Notes: generated from the letters alone by a model not told the origin. A stretch of 64,000 bases of DNA from Lentibacillus sediminis (GCF_002763455.1 NZ_NIXK01000010.1:1-64000), one strand, 5' to 3'; shown: positions 1 to 8,772, counted from the stretch's first letter. Translations and numbers: made by a program.

Positions 1-139
1 GATGGTCTTAGCTTCAAAAATTGTTTCAGGGGAACCATCGTTTGCTAAAAGCATCCAATGGCTTCCTCTTGTTTCGTTCATACTGGTTGTTTTGTTCAGT
101 TTTCAAAGAGCAAATCTTAATTGCTGTTTTTCTAGCAAG
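1..139 (-). other. rRNA operon leader (5' part)
   Basis: This stretch is the start of an rRNA transcript running leftwards out of the window. It begins just downstream of a near-ideal promoter and contains the boxA-like motif at 98-112. No mature 16S sequence is inside the window. The identification rests on the promoter, the boxA motif and the position behind a tRNA cluster. Confidence 0.7.
98..112 (-). promoter_or_regulatory. rrn leader boxA antitermination element
   Basis: On the minus strand this reads TGCTCTTTGAAAACT, the boxA form found in Bacillus rRNA leaders, where Nus factors load to prevent premature termination. It sits about 30 nt downstream of the predicted transcription start. 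Confidence 0.75.
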
Positions 140-145
140 TTTTTA

Positions 146-174
146 AGTATACAATAATAAACAGCGGATGTCAA
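146..174 (-). promoter_or_regulatory. rRNA operon promoter (sigma-A)
   Basis: On the minus strand a TTGACA -35 (169-174) and TATACT -10 (146-151) are separated by exactly 17 bp. The strength and the boxA downstream fit an rRNA P1-type promoter placed between the tRNA cluster and the rRNA genes. Confidence 0.85.
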
Positions 175-200
175 TGCTTAATTTTAATAAAAAAGCACAA

Positions 201-274
<74 letters not shown>

Positions 275-289
275 ACAAAAATTAAATGG

Positions 290-360
290 AGCGGGTGATG
301 GGAATCGAACCCACATCATCAGCTTGGAAGGCTGAGGTTTTACCACTAAACTACACCCGC
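290..360 (-). tRNA. tRNA-Gly(TCC)
   Basis: A 71-nt cloverleaf with acceptor GCGGGTG/CACCCGC and anticodon TCC. The CCA end is encoded at 287-289. Confidence 0.97.
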
Positions 361-414
361 ATTTGGTGAGAAATTTGTTTTTATACCCTCGGCATACTAT
401 ATTATCCGGAGTGG

Positions 415-488
415 TCGGGAAGACAGGATTCGAACCTGCGACCCCTTGGTCCCAAACCAAGTGCTCTACCAAGCTGAGCTACTTCCCG
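415..488 (-). tRNA. tRNA-Pro(TGG)
   Basis: A 74-nt cloverleaf with acceptor CGGGAAG/CTTCCCG and anticodon loop TTTGGGA (anticodon TGG). CCA is encoded at 412-414. Confidence 0.97.
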
Positions 489-496
489 TATAATGG

Positions 497-570
497 CGCG
501 CCCGAGAGGAGTCGAACCCCTAACCTCTTGATCCGTAGTCAAACGCTCTATCCAATTGAGCTACGGGCGC
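497..570 (-). tRNA. tRNA-Arg(ACG)
   Basis: A 74-nt cloverleaf with acceptor GCGCCCG/CGGGCGC and anticodon loop CTACGGA (ACG, read as ICG after deamination). CCA is encoded at 494-496. Confidence 0.97.
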
Positions 571-633
571 TAAAGCATGATAGTTAAATATAACATGTAT
601 TTCACACATTCACTATCATATATTGGAAAGAAG

Positions 634-717
<84 letters not shown>

Positions 718-777
718 ATTGTGCTGTTTAAAAGGAAAAATTAATTGCTGCAATAAATTCAGCAGCAATTAAAGTGA

Positions 778-862
778 TGCGGATGAAGGGACTTGAACCC
801 CCACGTCCTAAACGGACACTAGAGCCTGATTCTAGCGCGTCTGCCAATTCCGCCACATCCGC
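778..862 (-). tRNA. tRNA-Leu(CAG)
   Basis: An 85-nt class II tRNA with a long variable arm, acceptor GCGGATG/CATCCGC and anticodon loop ATCAGGC (CAG). CCA is not encoded. Confidence 0.96.
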
Positions 863-870
863 AAAAATGG

Positions 871-943
871 TGAGCCATGGAGGATTCGAACCTCCGACCC
901 TCTGATTAAAAGTCAGATGCTCTGCCAGCTGAGCTAATGGCTC
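871..943 (-). tRNA. tRNA-Lys(TTT)
   Basis: A 73-nt cloverleaf with acceptor GAGCCAT/ATGGCTC and anticodon TTT. CCA is encoded at 868-870. A 162-bp spacer (944-1105) without a tRNA or clear promoter separates it from tRNA-Gln. Confidence 0.97.
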
Positions 944-1105
944 CTATAATTGAAGTTTTACTGTTATTTCGCAAGCGTTCATTTCAACACCATCATTCAT
1001 TCAGCGATAATGCGCTCCTTGAAGGTATGCACACAACAGTTTATCCAAATTTAACGTGTTTGCACTAAACGTTTTATGATTTTCCTCACTCAGAAATAAA
1101 AATGG

Positions 1106-1177
1106 CTGGGCCACCAGGATTCGAACCTGGGGTACACGGGATCAAAACCCGATGCCTTACCGCTTGGCTATGGCCCA
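1106..1177 (-). tRNA. tRNA-Gln(TTG)
   Basis: A 72-nt cloverleaf with acceptor TGGGCCA/TGGCCCA and anticodon TTG. CCA is encoded at 1103-1105. Confidence 0.97.
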
Positions 1178-1185
1178 ACAACTGG

Positions 1186-1259
1186 CGGTCCGGACGGGAC
1201 TCGAACCCGCGACCTCCTGCGTGACAGGCAGGCATTCTAACCAACTGAACTACCGGACC
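1186..1259 (-). tRNA. tRNA-Asp(GTC)
   Basis: A 74-nt cloverleaf with acceptor GGTCCGG/CCGGACC and anticodon loop CTGTCAC (GTC). CCA is encoded at 1183-1185. Confidence 0.97.
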
Positions 1260-1288
1260 CAGCTCTTTTTAAAAAATAATTAAGGAAA

Positions 1289-1360
1289 TGACCCGTACGG
1301 GATTCGAACCCGTGTTACCGCCGTGAAAGGGCGGTGTCTTAACCACTTGACCAACGGGCC
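1289..1360 (-). tRNA. tRNA-Glu(TTC)
   Basis: A 72-nt cloverleaf with acceptor GGCCCGT/ACGGGTC and anticodon loop CTTTCAC (TTC). CCA is not encoded. Confidence 0.97.
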
Positions 1361-1371
1361 ATATAAAATGG

Positions 1372-1459
1372 CGGAGAAGGAGGGATTTGAACCCTCGCGC
1401 CGTTCTCACGACCTACACCCTTAGCAGGGGCGCCTCTTCAGCCACTTGAGTACTTCTCC
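1372..1459 (-). tRNA. tRNA-Ser(GCT)
   Basis: An 88-nt class II tRNA with acceptor GGAGAAG/CTTCTCC, a long variable arm and anticodon GCT. CCA is encoded at 1369-1371. Confidence 0.96.
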
Positions 1460-1465
1460 GAATGG

Positions 1466-1537
1466 CTCCACAGGCAGGATTCGAACCTGCGACCGATCGG
1501 TTAACAGCCGATAGCTCTACCACTGAGCTACTGTGGA
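1466..1537 (-). tRNA. tRNA-Asn(GTT)
   Basis: A 72-nt cloverleaf with acceptor TCCACAG/CTGTGGA and anticodon loop CTGTTAA (GTT). CCA is encoded at 1463-1465. It is the first tRNA behind the cluster promoter. Confidence 0.97.
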
Positions 1538-1866
1538 ATAATCCTATCAATCAATATATGTTGACTGTCCAGTTGCTGTCTTCGAAGATTTTTGATTCAA
1601 ATGCAACGTTAAATATAATACAGTATTTTTAAAATAATGTCAAACACTTTTTTCAGCTGATTGCGCCAGGCAATTTGTCAGCTTTTATAATTTATCACGG
1701 ATGACAACTTTCGTCAATGGATTTCATTAAAAAACTTGGGTTCAACCTTTAAACACCAGGAATACCTTGATGTTTCTTCATTACACTTGCAAGTTCCGCA
1801 ATAACCTTCCCCAATAATTCAGCTTGGAAAGAGAGACTCCTATACGCATACTGCCTCCCTCAATAC
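1538..1866. other. Intergenic: tRNA promoter and uncertain coding remnant
   Basis: This 329-bp stretch holds the tRNA promoter at 1615-1643. Its right half has on the minus strand an open frame of about 33 codons ending in TAA at 1749-1751, with no plausible start codon. An overlapping 22-codon ORF starts with ATG behind GGGAGG near 1834. Neither is recognised; they may be remnants of a small gene. Confidence 0.4.
1615..1643 (-). promoter_or_regulatory. tRNA cluster promoter (sigma-A)
   Basis: On the minus strand TTGACA (1638-1643) and TATTAT (1615-1620) are 17 bp apart. It lies about 75 bp upstream of tRNA-Asn and probably drives the whole cluster. Confidence 0.85.
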
Positions 1867-2325
1867 TCATTCGCCTTCTGCCTTCATCAGCCTGCCCCGG
1901 CATTTGCCACACCTGTATCTTCCCGTATTCACTCTGCGCATGCGGCGATATTCCTGGCCGCAGTCTTTGCAGCGGTATAGATACTTATACTCGGGCTGGG
2001 AAGGAAGTGGAGTGCAATGTCTTGGCGAGCCGGTTTGTTTCAGCAGCTTTTTGAAATCAGCATCCCCGTGTTTATAACCTTTCCCTTCTATATGAAGATG
2101 GTAGTGGCATAATTCATGTTTTATGATGCCGATGAACTCATCCCCTGCCATTTCCGCCGCATATTTCGGATTTAATTCAATGACTCTCTTTACGGGGATA
2201 TATCTGCCCCCTGTGGTACGGAGTCTGAAGTTAAACTGAACCTGATCCTGGAATGGTTTGTGGAAATGCTGGCGGGAGAGTGAATCTACCAATTCATGCA
2301 ACTCTCTATCAGTTAAAAGTGCCAT
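1867..2325 (-). CDS. sprT: SprT family zinc-dependent protein (YdcK-like)
   Basis: A 152-residue SprT-like protein. The HELCHYHLH segment near residue 90 supplies the HExxH zinc motif of the metallopeptidase fold, and a C-terminal zinc ribbon has two Cys pairs (CKDCG and CGKCR). SprT/Spartan relatives act on DNA-bound proteins or as zinc proteins of unknown substrate; the bacterial role is not settled. The place between tRNA genes and tex matches ydcK of B. subtilis. Here a catalase gene lies between it and tex, so it is probably transcribed alone. Confidence 0.88.
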   Translation of the reverse strand: MALLTDRELHELVDSLSRQHFHKPFQDQVQFNFRLRTTGGRYIPVKRVIELNPKYAAEMAGDEFIGIIKHELCHYHLHIEGKGYKHGDADFKKLLKQTGSPRHCTPLPSQPEYKYLYRCKDCGQEYRRMRRVNTGRYRCGKCRGRLMKAEGE

Positions 2326-2460
2326 TTGCGAAAACTTCCTTAGATTTTATACCTTTTTCCCTATTATACGGACAAACAATATTCTTGTAAATCAGAGATG
2401 CTCCTATTAATATAGTAGTAAGAGAAAGTCGATGTTATTTAAAATGATTTTAATTAAACA

Positions 2461-2488
2461 TTGATTTTTATCTGTGATGTATTATAAT
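2461..2488 (+). promoter_or_regulatory. Catalase promoter
   Basis: TTGATT (2461-2466) and TATAAT (2483-2488) with a 16-bp spacer, about 40 bp before the catalase start. The -10 region reads TTATAAT followed by AAATAG, which resembles one half of a PerR box only; no full operator is claimed. Confidence 0.6.
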
Positions 2489-2531
2489 AAATAGTGGACA
2501 TACATTCTGCAAATGGAGAGGGGATACACAT

Positions 2532-3995
2532 ATGAGTAAGGAAAGAAAAACACTTACCTCAGGAAACGGCGCACCTGTAGGGGATAATCAAAACTCGCTT
2601 ACTGCCGGGCAGCGAGGACCTGTATTAATTCAGGATTACCATTTAATTGAAAAACTGGCACACTTCAACAGAGAACGTATTCCGGAGCGTGTTGTACACG
2701 CAAAAGGCGCCGGAGCATTTGGCTACTTCGAAGTGACCAATGATGAAATTTCCAAATACACAAAAGCTGATTTCCTTAGCGAAAAAGGCAAACGCACCGA
2801 TATGTTCATCCGTTTTTCAACAGTTGCCGGAGAACTTGGCTCAGCTGATACCGTTCGTGACCCGCGCGGTTTTGCGGTCAAGTTTTATACAGATGAAGGA
2901 AACTATGACCTTGTCGGCAATAACACACCAATCTTTTTCATTCGTGATGCCATCAAGTTTCCGGATTTCATTCATACGCAAAAACGTCATCCGCAAACCG
3001 GCTTGAAAGACGTCAACATGGTGTGGGATTTCTGGTCCCTTTCACCAGAGTCGCTGCATCAGATCACTTATCTGCACTCCGACCGTGGTATTCCGGCGAC
3101 ACTTCGCCATATGAACGGCTACGGAAGCCATACCTATAAATGGGTAAATGAAGAAGGAGAAGCATTTTGGGTAAAATATCACTTCGTCAGTGACCAGGGT
3201 GTGAAAGGTCTTGACCCGGAATTAGCGGACAAGATTGCCGGTGAAAATCCGGATTACCACAGGGAAGAGCTGTTCAACGCCATTGAAGAAGGTGATTATC
3301 CTTCTTGGACGTTGTACGCGCAGATCATCCCTTTCGAAGACTACAAAACGTACGAGTGGGACCTGTTTGATGTAACGAAAATAGCGTCCAAGAAAGACTA
3401 CCCGCGGATTGAAGTTGGGAAAATGGTGCTGAACCGCAACCCGCAAAACCATTTTGCCGAGGTTGAGCAGTCAGCTCTGACACCAGGCAACTTTGTACCA
3501 GGAATCGAAGCATCACCAGATAAAATGCTGCAGGGACGTATCTTCAGCTATGGAGACGCTCATCGCTACCGTCTTGGTGCTAACCATCAGCAAATTCCGG
3601 TAAACCGTCCGAAATCTGAAGTAAACAACTATCAGAAAGATGGTTACATGACCGTAAACGGAAATGGCGGAGCCGCTCCAGTATATGAGCCAAACAGCCT
3701 CAATGGACCGGCGGAAGATCTGACCAAAAAATCCAACCCGTTTGAAGTTTCCGGCGAAGCAGACAGCGTGGCATATGACAGCGAAGATCACTACACGCAG
3801 CCTGGCAACCTCTACCGCTTAATGAGCGAGGAAGAGAAAGCCCGCCTCGTTAAAAACTTCGCGGACCATATGCGTCCAGTCGAAAGTGACGAAATCAAAC
3901 TGCGTCAAATTGAACACTTCTACAAAGCGGATCCTGAATGGGGCGAAAGAGTTGCAGAACTCCTCGGCCTGTCGGTTCCAGAGAGTGTAAAATAA
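2532..3995 (+). CDS. katA: Catalase (heme, small-subunit KatA type)
   Basis: A 487-residue monofunctional heme catalase that disproportionates hydrogen peroxide to water and oxygen in the cytoplasm. The distal His lies in [14 protein letters not shown] (about residue 56), the catalytic Asn in the VGNNTPIFF segment (about 130), and the proximal heme-ligand Tyr in [14 protein letters not shown] (about 340). The length and motifs fit clade 3 catalases. The start follows GGAGAGGGG. The gene stands alone between its own promoter and a strong terminator and sits between sprT and tex, so it looks like an insertion into a conserved order. The symbol is by family, not proven orthology. Confidence 0.93.
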   Translation: MSKERKTLTSGNGAPVGDNQNSLTAGQRGPVLIQDYHLIEKLAHFNRERIPERVVHAKGAGAFGYFEVTNDEISKYTKADFLSEKGKRTDMFIRFSTVAGELGSADTVRDPRGFAVKFYTDEGNYDLVGNNTPIFFIRDAIKFPDFIHTQKRHPQTGLKDVNMVWDFWSLSPESLHQITYLHSDRGIPATLRHMNGYGSHTYKWVNEEGEAFWVKYHFVSDQGVKGLDPELADKIAGENPDYHREELFNAIEEGDYPSWTLYAQIIPFEDYKTYEWDLFDVTKIASKKDYPRIEVGKMVLNRNPQNHFAEVEQSALTPGNFVPGIEASPDKMLQGRIFSYGDAHRYRLGANHQQIPVNRPKSEVNNYQKDGYMTVNGNGGAAPVYEPNSLNGPAEDLTKKSNPFEVSGEADSVAYDSEDHYTQPGNLYRLMSEEEKARLVKNFADHMRPVESDEIKLRQIEHFYKADPEWGERVAELLGLSVPESVK

Positions 3996-4005
3996 GATAA
4001 TATGA

Positions 4006-4037
4006 AAGAGCCGTGCACAGTTGCACGGCTCTTTTTT
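4006..4037 (+). terminator. Catalase terminator
   Basis: A perfect 12-bp stem (4006-4017 with 4022-4033), loop CAGT, then a T run. It lies 11 bp after the catalase stop and may also end tex transcripts arriving from the other strand. Confidence 0.9.
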
Positions 4038-4087
4038 ATACTAAATATATTTGACTGTCATTGAACGAGCTTCTCACTTAATCCCAT

Positions 4088-6253
4088 CTACTTTTTCACC
4101 ATAGACAGAGCAATACGCCCTTTCTGTACATCTACCTGCTCCACCCAAACAGTCACCACATCCCCTACTGCTGTGATGTCCATCGGATGTTTGACAAATT
4201 TGTTTGCCATTTTGGAAATGTGCACAAGTCCGTCCTGTTTCACTCCAATATCAACAAACACACCAAAATCGACGACATTCCGTACCGTTCCCTGCATCTC
4301 CATTCCAGGTGCTAAGTCTTCCAGAGATATGACATTTTGTTTAAGCAATGGCTGCGGGAAATCATCACGCGGATCGCGCTCCGGACGGCCGAGTGCCTGC
4401 ATAATATCAATTAATGTCGGTTCGCCAATCTCCAGCTGTTCTGCCATATCCCGGCTGTTGACGGACTGGAGTTTTTCCTGCAGTTGTTCGGTTCCAATAT
4501 CCGCTTGGCTGCAATCGAGAATTTTTAGTAATTGTTCCGTCGTTTTATAGCTTTCCGGGTGAATCGGTGTACGATCCAGTGGATGTTCGCCATCCGTAAT
4601 ACGTAAAAATCCGATGCCCTGTTCATAGGTTTTTGCACCAAGACGCGGTATTTTTTTTAGCTGCTTCCGATTAGTAAATTTTCCTTCTTCATTTCGTTGT
4701 TTCACAATATTATTCGCAACCGTGCTGCTTAAGCCTGCAACATATTGCAATAAGGAACCGGAAGCTGTATTCACATTGACGCCAACCTGGTTTACCGCCG
4801 TCTCCACTACAAAGGTCAGTGAAGCATTCAGCTCCTTCTGGCTGACATCATGCTGGTACTGCCCGACACCGATTGACTTGGGGTCAATTTTTACCAGTTC
4901 GGCCAATGGGTCCTGCACCCGCCGGGCAATCGAAGCCGCACTCCGCTCCTCCACCTGCAAGTCGGGGAATTCCTCCCGAGCCAGTTTGGATGCAGAATAG
5001 ACACTGGCACCTGCTTCATTGACGATAATGTATGGCAGTTCCAGGCTGTTTTCGGAAATAACATCAGAAATAAACTGCTCTGTCTCGCGGGAGGCCGTGC
5101 CGTTACCAATTGCCACGAGCTCAATGTTATATTTTTTCACCAGCCCCAGAACTATCTTTTCCGCTCGCCGCACATCTTTTCTTGGAGCTGTCGGGTACAT
5201 TACTCCCACTTCCAGAACTTTTCCTGTCTCATCAATAACCGCCAGTTTGCAGCCGGTCCGGAAAGCAGGATCCACTCCCAGGACGGTTCTTCCTTTTAAA
5301 GGCGGCTGCAGCAATAAATTCTTCAGGTTTTCGGCAAAAACAGAAATCGCCTGTTCTTCTGCATTTTCCGTCAAACTACTGCGGATCTCCCGCTCAATCG
5401 ATGGCTCGATCAACCGTTTATAGCTGTCCTCAATAGCGGCCTTCAGCACCTCTTTCCCCTTTTCTTGGGTGCTTTGTTTGATGATTTTCTTTTCCAAGTA
5501 GCCGATGATCCGATCTCTTGGCGGTTCGATCGACACCTTCAGCACTTCCTCTTTCTCCCCGCGGTTTAATGCCAATATCCGGTGGGAAACCATAGAGCGC
5601 ACAGGTTCTGAGTAGTCATAGTACATTTCGTACACACGCTTTTCATCTTTTTCCTCGTTTTTCACCGCTGACTGCATCGCCCCACGCTTGAAGGTTTCCT
5701 CGCGAATGTATTCACGATACACCGGCTCATCGGACATCCACTCTGCCAAAATATCATTGACCCCTTGAAGGACATCATCTGTTGTATGTAAATCATGTTC
5801 CTCGGAAAAATAATTCTCCGCTTCCTTGTGCACGTTGCTGATGGACTGCTGCCAAACCTGTTCGGCCAGCGGCTCCAGTCCTTTTTCTTTGGCAATGGTC
5901 GCCTTGGTGCGGCGTTTCTGCTTGTATGGCCGGTACAAATCTTCCACACGCTGCAGTTTATCCGCCTGGATGATTTCCTGCTTTAATTCTTCGGTTAATT
6001 TCCCCTGTTCCTCGATAATTCGGAGCACTTCTTCTTTTCTTTCCGATAAATTAACGACATATGTCCATTTGTCCTGGATATCTTTAATCTGCACTTCATC
6101 CAGACTGCCCGTGGCTTCTTTCCGATAGCGGGCGATAAAAGGCACGGTATTCCCTTCGTTTAAAAGTGTAATTACTTTATCCACTGTACGTTTCGCAATT
6201 TCTGTCTCTCTGGAAACCCAACCAATCAAGTCTTGTTTCATTTCCTCTGCCAC
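4088..6253 (-). CDS. tex: Tex family transcription accessory protein
   Basis: A 721-residue Tex protein. From N to C terminus one can follow the helical Tex N-domain, the YqgF/RuvX-like domain (about 320-450, beginning GVDPAFRTGCKLAV), tandem helix-hairpin-helix motifs (about 490-560) and an S1 RNA-binding domain at 645-718 ending in RIALSMVKK. Tex binds nucleic acid and RNA polymerase-associated RNA and affects transcription and stress tolerance. The start is GTG at 6253, preceded by AAAGGTGGAG. It lies downstream of rsbX in the same direction, as in B. subtilis (ydcI), separated from it by a repeat-rich spacer. Confidence 0.95.
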   Translation of the reverse strand: MAEEMKQDLIGWVSRETEIAKRTVDKVITLLNEGNTVPFIARYRKEATGSLDEVQIKDIQDKWTYVVNLSERKEEVLRIIEEQGKLTEELKQEIIQADKLQRVEDLYRPYKQKRRTKATIAKEKGLEPLAEQVWQQSISNVHKEAENYFSEEHDLHTTDDVLQGVNDILAEWMSDEPVYREYIREETFKRGAMQSAVKNEEKDEKRVYEMYYDYSEPVRSMVSHRILALNRGEKEEVLKVSIEPPRDRIIGYLEKKIIKQSTQEKGKEVLKAAIEDSYKRLIEPSIEREIRSSLTENAEEQAISVFAENLKNLLLQPPLKGRTVLGVDPAFRTGCKLAVIDETGKVLEVGVMYPTAPRKDVRRAEKIVLGLVKKYNIELVAIGNGTASRETEQFISDVISENSLELPYIIVNEAGASVYSASKLAREEFPDLQVEERSAASIARRVQDPLAELVKIDPKSIGVGQYQHDVSQKELNASLTFVVETAVNQVGVNVNTASGSLLQYVAGLSSTVANNIVKQRNEEGKFTNRKQLKKIPRLGAKTYEQGIGFLRITDGEHPLDRTPIHPESYKTTEQLLKILDCSQADIGTEQLQEKLQSVNSRDMAEQLEIGEPTLIDIMQALGRPERDPRDDFPQPLLKQNVISLEDLAPGMEMQGTVRNVVDFGVFVDIGVKQDGLVHISKMANKFVKHPMDITAVGDVVTVWVEQVDVQKGRIALSMVKK

Positions 6254-6329
6254 TGTGACTCCACCTTTCTCTACCTTTATAGTTTATCAAAAATCGTGTG
6301 GCGTGCCTAATAAAGCTTGAAAGGTTAAG

Positions 6330-6362
6330 CTGCCGCTGCGGAAATACCCCTCGCTTTCGGGC
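6330..6362. repeat. Fragment of the MITE core end
   Basis: The segment CTGCCGCTGCGGAAATACCC and the following CTCGCTTTCGGG match the core end of the two larger elements at 31779-32293 and 36986-37476. Only about 33 bp remain here, next to the 20-bp tandem repeat. Confidence 0.7.
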
Positions 6363-6376
6363 GGGGGTTCCTTACT

Positions 6377-6496
6377 CTCGACCGGAAGTTTCTCCTCTCG
6401 GACGAAAGTTCTTGCCCTCGACCGCAAGTCCCAGTTCTCGGCCCGAAGTTTCCTCTCTCCGCCGGAAGTTTCCTCTCTCGGCAGGAAGTTCCCACC
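6377..6496 (+). repeat. 20-bp degenerate tandem repeat, 6 units
   Basis: Six consecutive 20-bp units, each beginning CTC and carrying a core near CGGAAGTTTC (units start at 6377, 6397, 6417, 6437, 6457, 6477). The period is exact, but units differ at 3-7 positions. It lies between rsbX and tex. Related arrays are at 11838-11938, 24866-24946 (opposite strand) and 45487-45545. Confidence 0.85.
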
Positions 6497-6527
6497 ACAA
6501 AAAAGACTGACTCCCATTAGCCAGCCT

Positions 6528-7121
6528 TCACCCTTCATATCTTATCGCAATCAATGTCGTATCATCTACACGAACCTCGTCGCTCATCACAGAAAACGTA
6601 TTGGTGATGGTGTGTACATTGTCATTCAGTAAGTACCGCTCTGCTAATTCCTTATCGGTCACACCGTCGGAGAACATGATAAAATTTGTCTCCGGTTCCA
6701 ATTTTTCTTCGACCACCTTAAATGGGCGCTCATAGCCTGCCAGATAGCCCCCATTGGGAATATTGCGCTTTTTCTTCCGGCCGTTAATGGTCATCATGCC
6801 GATATTCCCAATAGAGGAAAAAGAGGACGTTTGGGCATGGAAATCCAGCTTCAGGATACCAACGACCACTCCCCTTTTTCCAGCCAGCTGCTGGTTGCAA
6901 AGCTTCACCAGCTGCCCGACTGCGCCCCCGGCATTATTTTGAATAATGTCTATTACAATTTGCGAGGATTCTTTGGCATGTTCTCCGCTTCCAAGGCCAT
7001 CTGCAATGGCGCATACAAAAAAGCCATCAGATTCTGTATAAAAGTAGCTGTCGCCGCACTGATAATTTCCTTTTTTGGGCTTTTGAAAAACAGAGACTTC
7101 TACCTTGCTTGAAGAGCTCAA
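6528..7121 (-). CDS. rsbX: RsbX, PP2C-type phosphatase of the stressosome
   Basis: A 197-residue PP2C-like phosphatase. The metal-site segments are FVCAIADGLGSGEHA (about 33-47) and NFIMFSDGVTDKEL (about 147-160). In the sigma-B pathway RsbX dephosphorylates RsbR and RsbS and so resets the stressosome after stress. It is the last gene of the operon. The start is TTG at 7121, preceded by GGAGG with 7-nt spacing and overlapping the sigB stop by 4 nt, indicating translational coupling. Confidence 0.93.
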   Translation of the reverse strand: MSSSSKVEVSVFQKPKKGNYQCGDSYFYTESDGFFVCAIADGLGSGEHAKESSQIVIDIIQNNAGGAVGQLVKLCNQQLAGKRGVVVGILKLDFHAQTSSFSSIGNIGMMTINGRKKKRNIPNGGYLAGYERPFKVVEEKLEPETNFIMFSDGVTDKELAERYLLNDNVHTITNTFSVMSDEVRVDDTTLIAIRYEG

Positions 7122-7909
7122 TCAAAAACCTCCGAACTTTCCGACTGAATGGCCTCCCGGAGTTTTCTTAGTGCACGGCGCTGCAATCTGGAGACATGCA
7201 TTTGCGAGATGCCGAGCAGTTCTCCTGTTTCTTTCTGGCTTAAATTTTCAAAATAGGTGTACTTAAGAATCTGCTGCTCACGCTCAGAAAGTACCGGAAG
7301 AACTTTTTCCAGAATCATCCGCTGGTCTATATTTTGATAACCATTTTCTTCATTGCCTACGAGGTCCAAAATGGAGACAGTACTGCCGTCGGAATCGGCT
7401 TCTATTTTATGGTCTACAGAGAGCGCCTTGTAGCTTTTGCTCATCTCCATCGTTTCCAGGACATCTTCCTCGGTTGCTTCCAAGTAATCGGCAATCTGCT
7501 GCACAGAAGGCGATTCCTGATTGGCTGTAGTCAGTTCATCCACAGCCTTTCTGATTCGCGGTCCGAGCTCCTTAATTCGTCTCGGAACATGTACACTCCA
7601 TGTCTTGTCCCGGATAAACCGTTTAATTTCCCCAATAATCGTTGGGATAGCGAAAGACTCGAAGGATTTGCCAAATGATGCATCATAACGTTTCACCGCT
7701 GCCAAGAGACCAATCATGCCAACTTGCACCAAATCTTCATGAATGGTGGAGTTCTTGGAATATTTTCTGGCAATGGATTCCACGAGATTTTCATATTTCA
7801 GGACGACTTTCTCCTGTACTTTCTCGTCCATCGGTTCTGCTTGAAGATGTTCAATCCATTGGTATACTTCATCTCGCCCTTTATTGTCTGGTTGAGATTT
7901 GGTCGTCAT
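7118..7909 (-). CDS. sigB: RNA polymerase sigma factor SigB
   Basis: A 263-residue sigma-70 family general stress factor (B/F/G group). Region 2 contains HEDLVQVGMIGLLAAVKRYD, and region 4 has the helix-turn-helix LSQKETGELLGISQMHVSRLQRRAL. It directs transcription from GTTTAA-N13/14-GGGTAT promoters. The ATG at 7909 is preferred over the in-frame ATG at 7930 because GAGGTG lies 7 nt before it; the frame overlaps the end of rsbW. Two promoters of this type are visible in the window (8773-8798 and 54445-54469). Confidence 0.95.
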   Translation of the reverse strand: MTTKSQPDNKGRDEVYQWIEHLQAEPMDEKVQEKVVLKYENLVESIARKYSKNSTIHEDLVQVGMIGLLAAVKRYDASFGKSFESFAIPTIIGEIKRFIRDKTWSVHVPRRIKELGPRIRKAVDELTTANQESPSVQQIADYLEATEEDVLETMEMSKSYKALSVDHKIEADSDGSTVSILDLVGNEENGYQNIDQRMILEKVLPVLSEREQQILKYTYFENLSQKETGELLGISQMHVSRLQRRALRKLREAIQSESSEVFD

Positions 7910-8357
7910 CAGAGAACACCTCAGCTTCATTTAAAAACTTAGTCATGATTACAATTACACCAGAATTTGTATTAATCTGCACCTTATCCATCAGTGCATT
8001 AATCAAGAAGAGACCAAAACCTCCCTCTCTAAGGTTTTCGACAGGTTCCGATTGTTTATAGGGTCCGATGCCATCTTTAATTTCGTTCAGTTTGAAACTT
8101 CCCCCATGATCGGCAACCATCACTTCCAGCCGGTCTTCGTATACACCAAATCCTACGGTGATCTCCCCGTGACCGGAGTCTTCATAACCGTGAGATACAG
8201 CATTTGTAAGTGCTTCAGAAACCGCGACTTTCAAATCCTCTATTTGCTCATACGAAAAACCCATCCGGTTTGCGATCCCTGAGATGCTTAGCCGGATGAC
8301 ACCAACATATTCCGATTTTGCGGGGAGCTTCATTTCAATAAAATCCATCATATCCAT
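7881..8357 (-). CDS. rsbW: RsbW, anti-sigma-B serine kinase
   Basis: A 158-residue GHKL-type kinase of the SpoIIAB/RsbW family. The N box reads AVSEALTNAVSHGY, the G1 box VADHGGSF, and the G2-like segment REGGFGLFLINALMD. It holds SigB inactive and phosphorylates RsbV. The start ATG shares a base with the rsbV stop (TAATG), and the 3' end overlaps sigB, the tight coupling typical of partner-switching operons. Confidence 0.95.
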   Translation of the reverse strand: MDMMDFIEMKLPAKSEYVGVIRLSISGIANRMGFSYEQIEDLKVAVSEALTNAVSHGYEDSGHGEITVGFGVYEDRLEVMVADHGGSFKLNEIKDGIGPYKQSEPVENLREGGFGLFLINALMDKVQINTNSGVIVIMTKFLNEAEVFSDDDQISTRQ

Positions 8358-8689
8358 TACTCACTTCCACCCCGAATCCCGTCTTTTATGGTTATTACTT
8401 CATCCAGCCCTGTAATCCTGAACAAACGGCGCACGCTATCCTGGATATTCACCAGCTGCATGCTGCTGTCATTTTCCTTGGTGGATTTCAGCGCACTGAT
8501 AAAAACACCGAGCCCTGTGGAGTCCATATAGTTAACTTTTGCCAAATCGACTTCCACCAATTCACCCTCAGTTTTTGTCAATGGCAGCAGGGCTGTTCGT
8601 AAGTCAGGTGCTGTATAAGTATCGATTTCTCCTGATAAATGAACGATTGATTTGCCCGACTCGTCCACGACATCAATTTTTAAATTCAT
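8357..8689 (-). CDS. rsbV: RsbV, anti-anti-sigma factor
   Basis: A 110-residue STAS-domain protein. The phosphorylatable Ser lies in VNYMDSTGLGVFISAL (about residues 53-68). Unphosphorylated RsbV binds RsbW and frees SigB; RsbU removes its phosphate. The gene starts after GGAGG, just downstream of the sigma-B promoter at 8773-8798, so rsbV-rsbW-sigB-rsbX are amplified together on stress. Confidence 0.95.
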   Translation of the reverse strand: MNLKIDVVDESGKSIVHLSGEIDTYTAPDLRTALLPLTKTEGELVEVDLAKVNYMDSTGLGVFISALKSTKENDSSMQLVNIQDSVRRLFRITGLDEVITIKDGIRGGSE

Positions 8690-8772
8690 ATTCTACCTCC
8701 TGAAAATGAATAAACGGCTGTATGGTGCCGAGCACAACATTTCAACCGTTTTACATCGTATCATCATTCTAT

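Noticed and set aside
944-1105. A second promoter or a small gene in the spacer within the tRNA cluster.
   Set aside because: No -35/-10 pair with acceptable spacing and no frame with a start and ribosome site was found.
2470-2500. A PerR operator at the catalase promoter.
   Set aside because: Only one half, TTATAAT, fits; the second half differs at several positions.
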